Positions 39,692 through 48,803 are shown, numbered from the stretch's first letter. The stretch is DNA of 64,000 bases from Adlercreutzia faecimuris (GCF_022669055.1 NZ_JAJMLW010000003.1:434001-498000), one strand, 5' to 3'. The notes: generated by a model from the letters alone, not told the origin. Translations and numbers: made by a program.

Positions 39692-41293
39692 ATGACAGCT
39701 GATGAGAAGAAGAAGGATCGCAAGCGGCGCAGCATATCGTCGTTCTCCATCCTGCTCATCATCCTGGTGATCTTGGCGATCATCACCATGATCATGGCCG
39801 CCACCGGCACCGAAGGCGTGACCGGCGCGACGCTCGCCAACATCACCACCGCACCTGTGAAGGGTTTCACCGACGCACTACCCGTCTGCCTGTTCGTCCT
39901 GATCCTCGGCGGCTTCCTGGGGATCGTCACCGAGACGGGCGCCCTCGACGCCGGCATCGCCGCGCTCGTGAAGAAGCTGCATGGCAATGAGCTCGTCCTC
40001 ATTCCCATCCTGATGTTCATCTTCTCCATCGGCGGCACCACCTACGGCATGTGCGAGGAGACCGTACCGTTCTACCTGCTCCTGGCCGCCACCATGGTGG
40101 CCGCGGGCTTCGACAGCCTGACCGGCGCGGCCGTCGTGCTGCTCGGCGCCGGCTGCGGCGTTCTGGGCTCCACGGTCAACCCGTTCGCCGTCGGCGTGGC
40201 CGTCGACTCGCTGTCGGGCACCGGCATCGAGATCAACCAGGGCATCATCATGGGCCTCGGCGTGATCCTGTGGCTGGTCACCCTGGCCATCTCCATCGTG
40301 TTCGTCATGAAGTACGCCAAGAAGGTCAAGGCCGACAAGGGCTCCACCATCCTGTCGCTGCAGGAGCAGCAGGACATGATGCAGGAGTGGGGCATGGACG
40401 AGTCCACCCAGGAGGAGATGACCGATGACACGGCCAAGCTCCCCGCGATGACCGGCCGCCAGAAGTGGTCGCTCGTCGTCTTCGCGCTGACCTTCGTCAT
40501 CATGATCGTGTCCTTCATCCCGTGGGAGGACCTCAACGTCGACTTCTTCAACGCCGGCGCCACCTACGAGGAGGTCGTGACCCCCGTCACCGCCGAGGAC
40601 ATCACCGCCGTCTACGATGAGGCCACCGAGTCCGAGCTGGCCCTCGACGGCAACGTCGACGGCGTGGCCGTCGCCGAGGAGCAGGTCACCGACGGCTGGT
40701 CCGCCTTCCTCACCGGCCTGCCGCTCGGCCAGTGGTACTTCGACGAGGCCTCCACCTGGTTCCTGCTGATGGCGCTCGTCATCGGCCTCATCGGCGGCCT
40801 GTCCGAGGCCCGCTTCGTGAAGGCCTTCATCAACGGCGCCGCCGACATGATGTCGGTCGTGCTCATCATCGCACTCGCCCGCTCCATCACGGTGCTCATG
40901 GGCGAGACCGGCCTGGACCTGTGGATCCTCGACAACGCGGCCAACGCGCTGGCGGGCATGTCGGCCATCATCTTCGCGCCGCTGTCCTTCCTGCTCTACA
41001 TCGTGCTGTCCTTCCTGATCCCCTCGTCGTCCGGCATGGCCACCGTGTCCATGCCCATCATGGGCGGCCTGGCGTCCCAGCTGAACTTCTCGGTTGAGAC
41101 GATGATCATGATCTACTCCGCCGGCAACGGCCTGGTGAACCTGTTCACCCCGACCTCCGGCGCCATCATGGGCGGTTTGGCCCTGGCCAAGATCGAGTAC
41201 ACCACGTGGCTGAAGTTCGGCGCCAAGCTGTTCGTCGTGCTGGGCGTGGTCTGCATGATCATCCTGACCGCGGCCATGATGATCCTCTCCTGA
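39692..41293 (+). CDS. YfcC family transporter, probable arginine/ornithine antiporter
   Basis: A 533-residue membrane protein of the YfcC/AbgT-like superfamily with about 12 spans; key segments are GGFLGIVTETGALDAGI, FIFSIGGTTYGMCEETVPFY and IPSSSGMATVSMPIMGGLAS. Members of this family replace ArcD in many arginine deiminase operons and exchange external arginine for ornithine. A charged cytoplasmic or external loop lies at residues 215-260, and a second acidic insertion at about 290-345. ATG 39692 follows AAAAGGAGGGGTAACCT. The operon ends with a terminator. Confidence 0.9.
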   Translation: MTADEKKKDRKRRSISSFSILLIILVILAIITMIMAATGTEGVTGATLANITTAPVKGFTDALPVCLFVLILGGFLGIVTETGALDAGIAALVKKLHGNELVLIPILMFIFSIGGTTYGMCEETVPFYLLLAATMVAAGFDSLTGAAVVLLGAGCGVLGSTVNPFAVGVAVDSLSGTGIEINQGIIMGLGVILWLVTLAISIVFVMKYAKKVKADKGSTILSLQEQQDMMQEWGMDESTQEEMTDDTAKLPAMTGRQKWSLVVFALTFVIMIVSFIPWEDLNVDFFNAGATYEEVVTPVTAEDITAVYDEATESELALDGNVDGVAVAEEQVTDGWSAFLTGLPLGQWYFDEASTWFLLMALVIGLIGGLSEARFVKAFINGAADMMSVVLIIALARSITVLMGETGLDLWILDNAANALAGMSAIIFAPLSFLLYIVLSFLIPSSSGMATVSMPIMGGLASQLNFSVETMIMIYSAGNGLVNLFTPTSGAIMGGLALAKIEYTTWLKFGAKLFVVLGVVCMIILTAAMMILS

Positions 41294-41339
41294 TAGGGGA
41301 GGGGGCGCGGCCCCTGAGCAAGGCCTGTGCCTGACCGAG

Positions 41340-41371
41340 GCGCACCCGGGGCTTCCCGGGTGCGCCTTTTT
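41340..41371 (+). terminator. Terminator of the arginine deiminase operon
   Basis: GCGCACCCGGG (from 41340) pairs with CCCGGGTGCGC (to 41365) around GCTT, followed by CTTTTTC. Confidence 0.85.
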
Positions 41372-41401
41372 CATGCCCTACCTGCCGGTTCTGCCGTTTG
41401 G

Positions 41402-41410
41402 TGGTAGAAT
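41402..41410 (+). promoter_or_regulatory. Extended -10 promoter of argS
   Basis: TGGTAGAAT: TGn joined to TAGAAT (41405-41410), 31 nt after the operon terminator. No -35. An in-frame ATG lies 7 nt downstream at 41418, but the favoured argS start is 41484. Confidence 0.55.
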
Positions 41411-41483
41411 CGGGCCCATGTGTCCCGCCCCGCCTCGCCCGAGGTCGCGGGCCGTTCAGCCGACGAAGGAGAGACCGCATACC

Positions 41484-43211
41484 ATGGAGATCCGCGAACA
41501 GCTTGAGAACATCATCGACGAGGCCATCGCCGCGGCCCGCGCCGACGGCACGCTCGTCATGGACGAGGCCCCCGCCGCCGCGCTGGAGCGCCCGCGCGAC
41601 GAGGCCAACGGCGACTGGGCGTCCACCGTCGCCATGCGCTCGGCCAAGCTCGCCAAGAAGAGCCCCCGCGACGTGGCCCAGGCCATCGTCGACCACATCC
41701 CCACCAACGAAGTCATCGCGTCGGTGGAGATCGCTGGCCCCGGCTTCATCAACATCCGCCTGTCCGACGCCGTGCTCCAGGGCGTCGTGCGCGAGGTGCG
41801 CGCCGAGGCCGAGGACTTCGGCCGCGGCACCGTCCCCGAGGGCGAGCGCAAGATCAACCTGGAGTACGTCTCGGCCAACCCCACCGGCCCCTTCCACGTG
41901 GGCCACGGCCGCTGGGCGGCGCTGGGCGACGCCATGGCGCGCGTGATGGAGCACGCCGGCTACGACGTGTACGAGGAGTTCTACATCAACGACCACGGCA
42001 CCCAGATGGACGTGTTCGGCAACTCCGTGGCCGTGCGCTATATGCAGCTGCTCGGCCATGACGTGGAGATGCCCGAGCAGTGCTACGGCGGCTCGTACGT
42101 GGCCGACATCGCCCAGGGCATCATCGACCGCGAGGGCCGCAAGTACGAGGACATGACCGACGAGGAGCGCATGAGCGCGTTCCGCGAGATCGCCTACCAG
42201 GAGATGCTCGACCTGCAGCACCGCGTCATGAGCCGCATGGGCACCACCTTCGACCGCTGGTTCAGCGAGCGCAGCCTCTACGTCGAGGACGAGACCGGTG
42301 AGAGCCCGGTGTCGCGCTCCCTCAAGGCCATGGAGGACAAGGGCTACGTCAAGGAGGAGGACGGCGCCATCTGGTTCCGCTCGTCGGCCCTCGGCGACGA
42401 GAAGGACCGCGTCATGATCAAGGCCAACGGCGAGATGACCTACTTCATGTCGGACGTGGCCTACCACTACGACAAGAAGATGCGCGGCTTCGACCACCTC
42501 ATCAACATCTGGGGCGCCGACCACCACGGCTACGTGAAGCGCTGCGAGTGCATGCTCGAGGCGTGGGGCTGGCCGGGCGCGCTCGAGATCGTGCTCGGGC
42601 AGCTCGTGAACCTCTACCGCGACGGCGAGGCCGTGCGCATGTCCAAGCGCACCGGCGAGATGGTCACGCTCGAGGAGCTCATCGACGAGGTGGGCGTGGA
42701 CGCCACGCGCTACCTGATGCTGTCGCGCTCCTCCGACCAGCCCATCGACTTCGACATCGAGGCCGCCAAGAAGAAGGACTCGTCCAACCCGGTGTACTAC
42801 GTGCAGTACGCCCACGCGCGCATCTGCTCGATCCTGCGCAAGGCCGCCGACCCGGCCGATGCTGCGGCCGCCGAGGCGGGCGAGATCACCATGGGCGAGC
42901 TGGCCGCCCGCATCATCCCCGAGGACTGCGACCTCAGCCCGCTCACCCACGAGTCGGAGCTGGCGCTCATGCGCAAGATGGCCGACTTCGGTAACCTGGT
43001 GGCGCTGGCCGCCCGCGACCGCGCGCCGTTCCGCCTGACCCACTACGCCCAGGACCTGGCGGCGCTGTTCCACCAGTTCTACACCAACTGCCACGTGCTG
43101 GTGGACGACGCCGCGGTGCAGACCGCGCGCCTGGCGCTGGTGGACGCCACCCGCATCGTGCTGGCGCTGACGCTCAGCCTGCTCGGCGTGAGCGCGCCCG
43201 AGAAGATGTAG
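41484..43211 (+). CDS. argS: Arginyl-tRNA synthetase
   Basis: A 575-residue class I enzyme: N-terminal Add1 domain (1-110), HIGH-type GPFHVGHGRWA at about 130-140, VRMSKRTGEMVTL (KMSKS equivalent) around 395 and a C-terminal anticodon-binding domain (residues 450-575). Start 41484 follows GAAGGAGAGACCGCATACC and gives the usual MEIREQL opening. Its place behind the arginine-catabolic operon, with its own promoter, may couple tRNA charging with arginine supply; that is inference. Confidence 0.96.
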   Translation: MEIREQLENIIDEAIAAARADGTLVMDEAPAAALERPRDEANGDWASTVAMRSAKLAKKSPRDVAQAIVDHIPTNEVIASVEIAGPGFINIRLSDAVLQGVVREVRAEAEDFGRGTVPEGERKINLEYVSANPTGPFHVGHGRWAALGDAMARVMEHAGYDVYEEFYINDHGTQMDVFGNSVAVRYMQLLGHDVEMPEQCYGGSYVADIAQGIIDREGRKYEDMTDEERMSAFREIAYQEMLDLQHRVMSRMGTTFDRWFSERSLYVEDETGESPVSRSLKAMEDKGYVKEEDGAIWFRSSALGDEKDRVMIKANGEMTYFMSDVAYHYDKKMRGFDHLINIWGADHHGYVKRCECMLEAWGWPGALEIVLGQLVNLYRDGEAVRMSKRTGEMVTLEELIDEVGVDATRYLMLSRSSDQPIDFDIEAAKKKDSSNPVYYVQYAHARICSILRKAADPADAAAAEAGEITMGELAARIIPEDCDLSPLTHESELALMRKMADFGNLVALAARDRAPFRLTHYAQDLAALFHQFYTNCHVLVDDAAVQTARLALVDATRIVLALTLSLLGVSAPEKM

Positions 43212-43236
43212 CCCGCGCGGCGACGCGCGAATGCGA

Positions 43237-43270
43237 GAGGGGGCGCCCCGGCGGGGCGCCCCCTCTTTTT
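43237..43270 (+). terminator. Terminator of argS
   Basis: A 13-bp perfect stem (43237-43249 with 43253-43265, GAGGGGGCGCCCC) with a 3-nt loop and TTTTT. Confidence 0.9.
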
Positions 43271-43324
43271 GCGCGTGCTGGCGGGGCAGGTGAGCCCTCG
43301 CGGACGTGCCCCGCGGGAGGGGCG

Positions 43325-45370
43325 CTAGACGTTGTCCTCCAGGTCGAGCTGCATGAGGTTGACGTTCTCGCGCATGCGCTTGGCGCCCTCGCGGGAGAGG
43401 CACTCGTCCTCGTACTTGGCCTGGATCTGCTCGAGCTCGAGCCTCAGGGCCAGCCGGCGCACGTCCTCGGCGCGGTTCACCACCTTGAAGGCGGTGGTGA
43501 TGGTGGGGCGCTGCTCCTGGAGCGTCAGGCGCGCGTTCTGGTACTCGAGCAGAAGCGCCGTGGCGTCCTCGGTGGGTACCGAGCTGTCCGACAGGGTGAT
43601 CTCCAGAAGCGCGATGGCGTAGTTCACGCAGTCGAGCTGGAGCTGGCGCAGCTCATCGGCCCGGGCGGGGGTGGCGGCGCTCGGCAGCTCGCGGATGAAG
43701 GCGTGCAGGCCGCGGCGCAGGAGCGCGCGCAGGCGCAGGACGTAGCGCTGGAACGACGTGCGGTCGCTGCTGTGGCGCAGCAGCCGCTCGGTGCGGTCGA
43801 GGCGGCCGAGGTACTGGTAGCCCACCACGGGCGCCACGGCGTCCTCCTCGATGAGCTCGAGCGCCCGCTCGCGCTCCCAGGCCAGGGCCTGGAGGCGCAG
43901 CCCCACGTCGGACTCGCTCTCGATGTCGTTGTTCTCCTTGATCTGCTCGATGCGGTCGCTGTACGACCGGATGACGGCGCGGGTGGCGCCGCGGTTCTCC
44001 GGCGTCTGCCGCGCCGTGAGCTCCTCGATCACCGCGCGCAGGATGTCGATGTAGCAGGCGGTGTCGCGGTCATGCACCTCCTGCTCCGACTCCTTGCGGG
44101 CCGGCTTGGGCGAGAGCAGCGGCACGACGAAGGTGGCCAGCAGCAGCGTGCACACGATGACGCCGCAGGCCAGGAAGATGAGCAGGTCGCGCTGGGGGAA
44201 CCGGATGGCCGGGTGGTCGACCGTGGCGTAGGACAGGTACATGGGGATGGTGAACATGATGGACAGCGTGATGGTGCCCTTCGCGCCGCACAGCGTCGTG
44301 ACGAGCGCCATCTTGGCGTCGTGGGCGGTGAAGCGGCGCCGCTCGCCGCGGCGCGCGTGCACCCAGTCCATGGCGAGCACCCAGGCGAAGCGGATGGCCA
44401 GCAGCAGGAACGTGAGCCCCACCACGTAGGCGATGAGGGTGCCGTTGGAGATGGACACGTCGTCCCAGGTGCGGCGCATGGCGTTGGGCAGCTGCGTGCC
44501 CAGGAGCACGAACACCACCCCGTTGAGCGCGAAGGACAGCACCCGCCACACGCTCGACGACACGATGTTCATGCGCGACACCGACGGCCCCATCATCCGC
44601 GGCGAGATGACGTTCATGAGCCCCGCCACCACCACGGCGATGATGCCGCTCACGTGGAGCGCCTGGGAGATCAGGTACACGAGGAAGGGGATGAACACCT
44701 CGAACAGCACGTGGAAGGTGGTGTTCTCCACGCCGATGGCGCGCACGCGGCGCACGATGAAGTTGCCGATGAGGCCGAGCACCACGCCCGCCGCCAGGCC
44801 GCCGAAGAACTCGAGGAGGAACACCTCGGTGGCGTTGAGCAGCGAGAACGACCCGGTCACGCCCGCTGCGATGGCGAACTGGAACGACACGATGCCCGAC
44901 GCGTCGTTCAGGAGCAGCTCGCCTTTGAGCACCGACTTCTGGCGCGCGGGGATGTTGACCTCCTTGGATAGCGACGTGACGGCCACCGCGTCGGTGGGGC
45001 CGAGCGCCGCGCCCAGGGCGAAGGCGGCGAACAGCGGGATGGAGGGGATGATGAGGTTGAGGGTGAAGCCGATGATGAGGGCGGTGGCCACCACCAGCCC
45101 GATGGCGAGCGAGAGAACCGGCTTGATGTGGGCCCACAGGGCCGCCTTGTCGGCGTTCTTCGCCTCGTCGTAGAGGAGGGGCGCGATGAACAGCACCAAG
45201 AACAGCTCGGGGTCGAGCGCGATGGTGATGTTGGTGGAGGCGATCAGCGCGATGACGAGCCCCAGGCCGATCTGGATGAGCGGCAGCGATACCTTGGGGA
45301 CGATCTGGTCGATGACGGAGGAGACGAGGACGGCGGCGAGCAGCAGGAGGCACAGGGTGAGCGTCGCCAC
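43325..45370 (-). CDS. CPA1 family Na+/H+ antiporter with long cytoplasmic domain
   Basis: A 681-residue protein: about 12 membrane spans to residue 420, including GAALGPTDAVAVTS and ELLLNDASGIVSF, the paired motifs of NhaP-type exchangers (Asp-bearing ion site). The last 250 residues are a helical, charged cytoplasmic domain beginning PARKESEQEVHDRDTACYID. It exchanges Na+ or K+ for protons. The start is GTG at 45370 with AAAGGGGGAATCAGCCC upstream. It is monocistronic. Confidence 0.93.
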   Translation of the reverse strand: MATLTLCLLLLAAVLVSSVIDQIVPKVSLPLIQIGLGLVIALIASTNITIALDPELFLVLFIAPLLYDEAKNADKAALWAHIKPVLSLAIGLVVATALIIGFTLNLIIPSIPLFAAFALGAALGPTDAVAVTSLSKEVNIPARQKSVLKGELLLNDASGIVSFQFAIAAGVTGSFSLLNATEVFLLEFFGGLAAGVVLGLIGNFIVRRVRAIGVENTTFHVLFEVFIPFLVYLISQALHVSGIIAVVVAGLMNVISPRMMGPSVSRMNIVSSSVWRVLSFALNGVVFVLLGTQLPNAMRRTWDDVSISNGTLIAYVVGLTFLLLAIRFAWVLAMDWVHARRGERRRFTAHDAKMALVTTLCGAKGTITLSIMFTIPMYLSYATVDHPAIRFPQRDLLIFLACGVIVCTLLLATFVVPLLSPKPARKESEQEVHDRDTACYIDILRAVIEELTARQTPENRGATRAVIRSYSDRIEQIKENNDIESESDVGLRLQALAWERERALELIEEDAVAPVVGYQYLGRLDRTERLLRHSSDRTSFQRYVLRLRALLRRGLHAFIRELPSAATPARADELRQLQLDCVNYAIALLEITLSDSSVPTEDATALLLEYQNARLTLQEQRPTITTAFKVVNRAEDVRRLALRLELEQIQAKYEDECLSREGAKRMRENVNLMQLDLEDNV

Positions 45371-45427
45371 GGGCTGATTCCCCCTTTCGTTGCTTCCGTG
45401 CGGGCGATGATTACCCTTATTGTAAGG

Positions 45428-45465
45428 GAAGAGCCCGCGCCTCCGGGTCGGGGCGCGGGCTCTTC
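45428..45465 (-). terminator. Terminator of the NYN-domain gene
   Basis: A 14-bp stem GAAGAGCCCGCGCC (45428-45441) with GGCGCGGGCTCTTC (45452-45465) and a GC-rich loop; followed on the minus strand by CCTTACAATAAGG. It can end the minus-strand gene. Confidence 0.75.
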
Positions 45466-45496
45466 ACGGTTTGAGCGGGGTTGAGGGCGCGGCCGG

Positions 45497-47002
45497 CTAG
45501 CGGGCGCGGACGGTGAAGGTGCGCCCCTCCTTCTCGACGGCGAAGCCGGGCTGGCCCTCGAGGTAGGCGCGCATCTGGGGGAAGCCCAGGTCGCGCACCT
45601 TGAAGTCCTTGAATCGGGCGCGCACGTCGTTGCTCAGCTGGGTGACGCCGATGCCCTTGGCGCCGGCCTTGCGGACGAGCTCGGCGATGTAGTCCTCGGG
45701 CGAGGACGCGGGCTGCGCCTTGCGCGGGCGGCCCACCGGGCGCTTGGGGGCGTCGTCCTTCTTCGCCGCGGCCGGCTTCTTCTCGGCTGCCTTCTTGGCC
45801 GGGGCCTTGCGGGCGCGCTTGGGCTTGGCGGGCGCCGGGGCGGCCTCGTCGGCCGCGGGCGCGGGCTGCGCCTCGGGCTCGGGCTCGGCGGCCGGGGCGG
45901 CCTCCTCGGCGGGCGCGGCGTCCTCGGGCACCGGCGCCTCGGCGGCGTCGCCTCCGCTGCGGCGCCGGCCCCCGCGCCGGCCGCGGCGGGTCGGCTTGCG
46001 CTTGGGCGCATCCTCGGGCGCGGCCTCCTCCTCGGCGACGGCCTCGGCCGCGGCCTCGTCGATCGCCTCGAGCGCCTCCTCGACGGCCTCCACGACGGTC
46101 TCCTCCTCGGCCGCGGCCTCCTCGTCGCGGGTGCGGGCGTTGACGCGGCGCCCCGAGCGGCCGCGGCGCGAGCGGCGGGCGGCGCCGTCCTGGGAGGCGG
46201 CGTCCTCGGCCGCGGGGGCCTCCTCGGCGGGCGCGGCCTCGGCGGCGGCCGGCTCCGGCGCGGGCGCGGCCTCGTCGTCGTGGTGGCCGTCGGCCAGCTC
46301 CACCGTCACCGAGCTGCGGTCCTTGGTGATGACCACGCGCGTGAACTCGTCGAGGAGCTTGGAGAGCAGGTTCGTCCCGTAGTTGCGCACGTCGAAGTCG
46401 GGGTAGCGCTTCTGCAGGCGGCTGCCCACCTCGCCGAGCCCCGTGGACTTGCCGTTGTTCTGGTTGTCGGTGATGATGTCGACGACGGCCTGCTCCACCT
46501 CGGCCTTGCTGATGGCCGGGGCGCCGTTGCCGTTGCCGCGGTCGCCCTTGCGGCTGTCGAGCAGAAGCTCGAGGGTGGTGAAGATGTCGCAGGCGCGGCG
46601 GAAGGGGGTGGGCGTCTTCTTCTCGCCCATGCCGATGACCGTGCGCCCGCTCTCGCGCAGGCGGCTGGCCAGGCGCGTGAAGTCGCTGTCGGACGACACG
46701 AGGCAGAACCCGTCCACGTTGTCGCCGTAGAGGATGTCCATGGCGTCGATGATCATGGCCGAGTCGGTGGCGTTCTTGCCGTAGGTGTAGCCGAACTGCT
46801 GGATGGGGGTGAGCGAGTTCTCCAGCAGGGCGTCCTTCCACTTGGCGTGCAGGGTGAGCGTCCAGTCGCCGTAGATGCGCTTGATGGTGACGGTGCCGTA
46901 CTTCGACAGCTCGTTCAAGATGGGCTTGATGTACTTGGCCGATACGTTGTCGGCGTCGATGAGCAGCGCGAAGCGCTTGTCCGACGAAGACTTGGGTTCC
47001 AT
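45497..47002 (-). CDS. NYN (PIN-like) RNase-type protein with OST-HTH/LOTUS domains
   Basis: A 501-residue protein. Residues 10-150 are a NYN domain of the LabA/DUF88 group (FALLIDADNVSAKYIKPILN, GKNATDSAMIIDAMDIL, FCLVSSDSDFTRLASRLRE), which carries the Asp residues of PIN-like nucleases. An OST-HTH/LOTUS domain follows (about 160-250, LGEVGSRLQKRYPDFDVRNYG). A 170-residue Ala/Glu/Pro/Lys/Arg-rich, disordered linker with RRGRRGGRRR stretches leads to a second OST-HTH-like unit (430-500). NYN-LOTUS proteins are implicated in RNA cleavage or silencing, but the substrate is unknown. ATG 47002 follows GGAGCCCGCTCACCC. Confidence 0.9.
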   Translation of the reverse strand: MEPKSSSDKRFALLIDADNVSAKYIKPILNELSKYGTVTIKRIYGDWTLTLHAKWKDALLENSLTPIQQFGYTYGKNATDSAMIIDAMDILYGDNVDGFCLVSSDSDFTRLASRLRESGRTVIGMGEKKTPTPFRRACDIFTTLELLLDSRKGDRGNGNGAPAISKAEVEQAVVDIITDNQNNGKSTGLGEVGSRLQKRYPDFDVRNYGTNLLSKLLDEFTRVVITKDRSSVTVELADGHHDDEAAPAPEPAAAEAAPAEEAPAAEDAASQDGAARRSRRGRSGRRVNARTRDEEAAAEEETVVEAVEEALEAIDEAAAEAVAEEEAAPEDAPKRKPTRRGRRGGRRRSGGDAAEAPVPEDAAPAEEAAPAAEPEPEAQPAPAADEAAPAPAKPKRARKAPAKKAAEKKPAAAKKDDAPKRPVGRPRKAQPASSPEDYIAELVRKAGAKGIGVTQLSNDVRARFKDFKVRDLGFPQMRAYLEGQPGFAVEKEGRTFTVRAR

Positions 47003-47198
47003 GGGTGAGCGGGCTCCTTCGGAGTAGGGGGGCGTTCGCCCGGCCGCGGCGGCGCGGGCGGCGAGGGGCGCGGGGCAGGGGAGGGGCCGGAAGGGCCGCC
47101 ATCTGGGCGCGCTAGCCTCTGATAATACCCCTTGATCGGGGCTTTCACCCGGTCAATCGCCAATTCGGATGAGATTCTTATAATTTGGGGAACGCCCC

Positions 47199-47227
47199 TT
47201 GCGCGAGCGGGGGCGAGGGCCTATAAT
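47199..47227 (+). promoter_or_regulatory. tRNA-His promoter
   Basis: TTGCGC (47199-47204), 17-nt spacer, TATAAT (47222-47227), 18 nt before the tRNA. Confidence 0.75.
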
Positions 47228-47244
47228 TTCGCCTTGCGCAAAAT

Positions 47245-47322
47245 GGTGGGTGTGGCCTAGTTGGCTAAGGCGCCAGATTGTGGCTCTGGAGATCGTGGGT
47301 TCGAGTCCCATCATCCACCCCA
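47245..47322 (+). tRNA. tRNA-His(GTG)
   Basis: Includes an encoded G-1 at 47245, the hallmark of tRNA-His, paired with C73, and the encoded CCA (47320-47322). Acceptor GTGGGTG pairs with CATCCAC; anticodon loop TTGTGGC gives GTG. Confidence 0.95.
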
Positions 47323-47343
47323 GCGCGCTTTTGAAATTGAGGC

Positions 47344-47372
47344 TTGCGCCCTCAAGGGGGTTCGCCTACAAT
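47344..47372 (+). promoter_or_regulatory. tRNA-Lys promoter
   Basis: TTGCGC (47344-47349), 17-nt spacer, TACAAT (47367-47372); same -35 as the tRNA-His and tRNA-Val promoters. Confidence 0.7.
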
Positions 47373-47397
47373 AGCAAGGCGCTTTGCGCAGACACGT

Positions 47398-47473
47398 GCT
47401 CCGTTAGCTTAGTTGGTAGAGCAGGGGACTCTTAATCCCAAGGTCGAAGGTTCGAGTCCTTCACGGAGCACCA
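47398..47473 (+). tRNA. tRNA-Lys(CTT)
   Basis: 76 nt with encoded CCA. Acceptor GCTCCGT pairs with ACGGAGC; anticodon loop CTCTTAA gives CTT; T-arm GAAGGTTCGAGTCCTTC. The last anticodon-stem pair is G-A, a minor oddity. Confidence 0.94.
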
Positions 47474-47482
47474 CGATTGACC

Positions 47483-47512
47483 AGGCCCGTCGCGCTCGCG
47501 GCGGGCCTTTTT
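47483..47512 (+). terminator. Terminator after tRNA-Lys
   Basis: AGGCCCGTCGC pairs with GCGGCGGGCCT (one G-U) around GCTC, followed by TTTTC. Confidence 0.85.
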
Positions 47513-47557
47513 CATGCCGCGCGGCCGCAGGGGCCGCGCCGACGACGAGGAGGGGCC

Positions 47558-48604
47558 ATGGCCAGCGATACCTTTGAGGCGAGCAGGAAGATCAGCGACG
47601 AGATCAAGGCGGACCTTCCCGTCCACCCCGAGAAGTACGTCATGCTCACGGGCGACCGCCCCACCGGCCGCCTGCACCTCGGCCACTACTTCGGCACCAT
47701 CCGTGAGCGCGTGCGCCTGCAGGACGCCGGCGTCACCTCGCGCATCATCATCGCCGACTACCAGGTCATCACCGACCGCGACACCACCGAGCACATCGCC
47801 GACAACGTGCGCAACATGGTCATCGACTACCTGGCCTGCGGCATCGACCCGGCGCGCACCATCATCTTCACCCATTCCGCCGTGCCGGCCCTGAACCAGC
47901 TCATGCTGCCGTTCCTCTCGCTCGTCACCGAGGCCGAGCTCCTGCGCAACCCCACGGTGAAGTCCGAGCAGGAGGCGTCGGGCCACGCGCTCACGGGGCT
48001 TCTGCTCACCTACCCGGTGCACCAGGCCTGCGACATCCTGTTCTGCAAGGGCAACGTCGTGCCGGTGGGCAAGGACCAGCTGCCCCACATCGAGCAGACC
48101 CGCCAGATCGCGCGCCGCTTCAACGAGCGCTACGGCCGCGTCTTCCCCGAGCCCCACGGCCTTCTGACCGAGGCGGTGGAGATCCCCGGCCTGGACGGCC
48201 GCAAGATGTCGAAGAGCTACGGCAACGCCATCGCGCTGTCGGCCACCGCCGAGGAGACGGCCAAGCTCATCAAGAAGTCCAAGACTGACTCCGAGCGCCT
48301 CATCACCTTCGACAAGGAGGCGCGCCCCGGCGTGTCGGCCCTGCTGACGACGGCGGCGCTGTGCACCGGGCGTGACGAGCAGGCCATCGCCGCCGAGATC
48401 GCCGACGCCGGCTCCGGCGCGCTCAAGACCTACGTGACCGAGGCCGTCAACGACTACCTGGCGCCCATCCGCGCCCGCCGCGCCGAGCTCGAGGCCGATC
48501 CGGGCTACATCGAGGAGATCCTGCGCGAGGGCAACCGCCGCGCCAACGAGATCGCCGACGCCACCCTGGACGAGGTGCGCGCCGCCATGGGCATGGTGTA
48601 CTAG
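47558..48604 (+). CDS. trpS: Tryptophanyl-tRNA synthetase
   Basis: A 348-residue class I enzyme: GDRPTGRLHLGHYFG is the HIGH region (about residues 32-46) and DGRKMSKSYGN the KMSKS loop (about 214-224). SEAELLRNPTVKSEQEASGH and TYPVHQACDILF mark the tryptophan/ATP sites. The in-frame upstream extension reads the tRNA terminator and is rejected; ATG 47558 follows GAGGAGGGGCC. Flanked by tRNA genes; convergent with tRNA-Ile2/Met. Confidence 0.96.
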   Translation: MASDTFEASRKISDEIKADLPVHPEKYVMLTGDRPTGRLHLGHYFGTIRERVRLQDAGVTSRIIIADYQVITDRDTTEHIADNVRNMVIDYLACGIDPARTIIFTHSAVPALNQLMLPFLSLVTEAELLRNPTVKSEQEASGHALTGLLLTYPVHQACDILFCKGNVVPVGKDQLPHIEQTRQIARRFNERYGRVFPEPHGLLTEAVEIPGLDGRKMSKSYGNAIALSATAEETAKLIKKSKTDSERLITFDKEARPGVSALLTTAALCTGRDEQAIAAEIADAGSGALKTYVTEAVNDYLAPIRARRAELEADPGYIEEILREGNRRANEIADATLDEVRAAMGMVY

Positions 48605-48637
48605 CCGCCCGGCCCGCGTCCGCACATATACATGCAA

Positions 48638-48663
48638 GAGGGGCGCCCCTGGGGGCGCCCCTC
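48638..48663. terminator. Bidirectional stem-loop between trpS and tRNA(CAT)
   Basis: GAGGGGCGCCC (48638-48648) pairs with GGGCGCCCCTC (48653-48663) around CCTG. It can serve trpS (trailing GTCTTC) and the convergent tRNA transcript (trailing TTGCATG on the minus strand). Confidence 0.75.
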
Positions 48664-48671
48664 GTCTTCGC

Positions 48672-48746
48672 TGGTAGGCCCGGCCGGGCTCGAACCGACA
48701 ACCAAGGGATTATGAGTCCCCTGCTCCACCATTGAGCTACAGGCCC
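48672..48746 (-). tRNA. tRNA with CAT anticodon, probably Ile2 (k2C) or elongator Met
   Basis: 75 nt with encoded CCA. Acceptor GGGCCTG pairs with CGGGCCT through two G-U pairs; anticodon loop CTCATAA. The CTTGGTTG variable region and GGGGA stem resemble tRNA-Ile2, in which TilS converts C34 to lysidine; an elongator Met assignment cannot be excluded without comparison. Confidence 0.85.
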
Positions 48747-48774
48747 GCGTCCGCCTCGCGGCGGCGCATCGGCT

Positions 48775-48803
48775 ATTCTAGCCTAAAAGCGCGCCGGGCG
48801 CGA
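48775..48803 (-). promoter_or_regulatory. Promoter of tRNA(CAT)
   Basis: On the minus strand TCGCGC (48803-48798), 17-nt spacer, TAGAAT (48780-48775), 28 nt upstream of the tRNA. Confidence 0.6.

Noticed and set aside
41418-41484. Upstream ATG of argS as a leaderless start 7 nt after TAGAAT
   Set aside because: Adds a 22-residue Pro/Arg-rich stretch not typical of ArgS, while the start at 41484 has a strong ribosome site; kept only as a remark.
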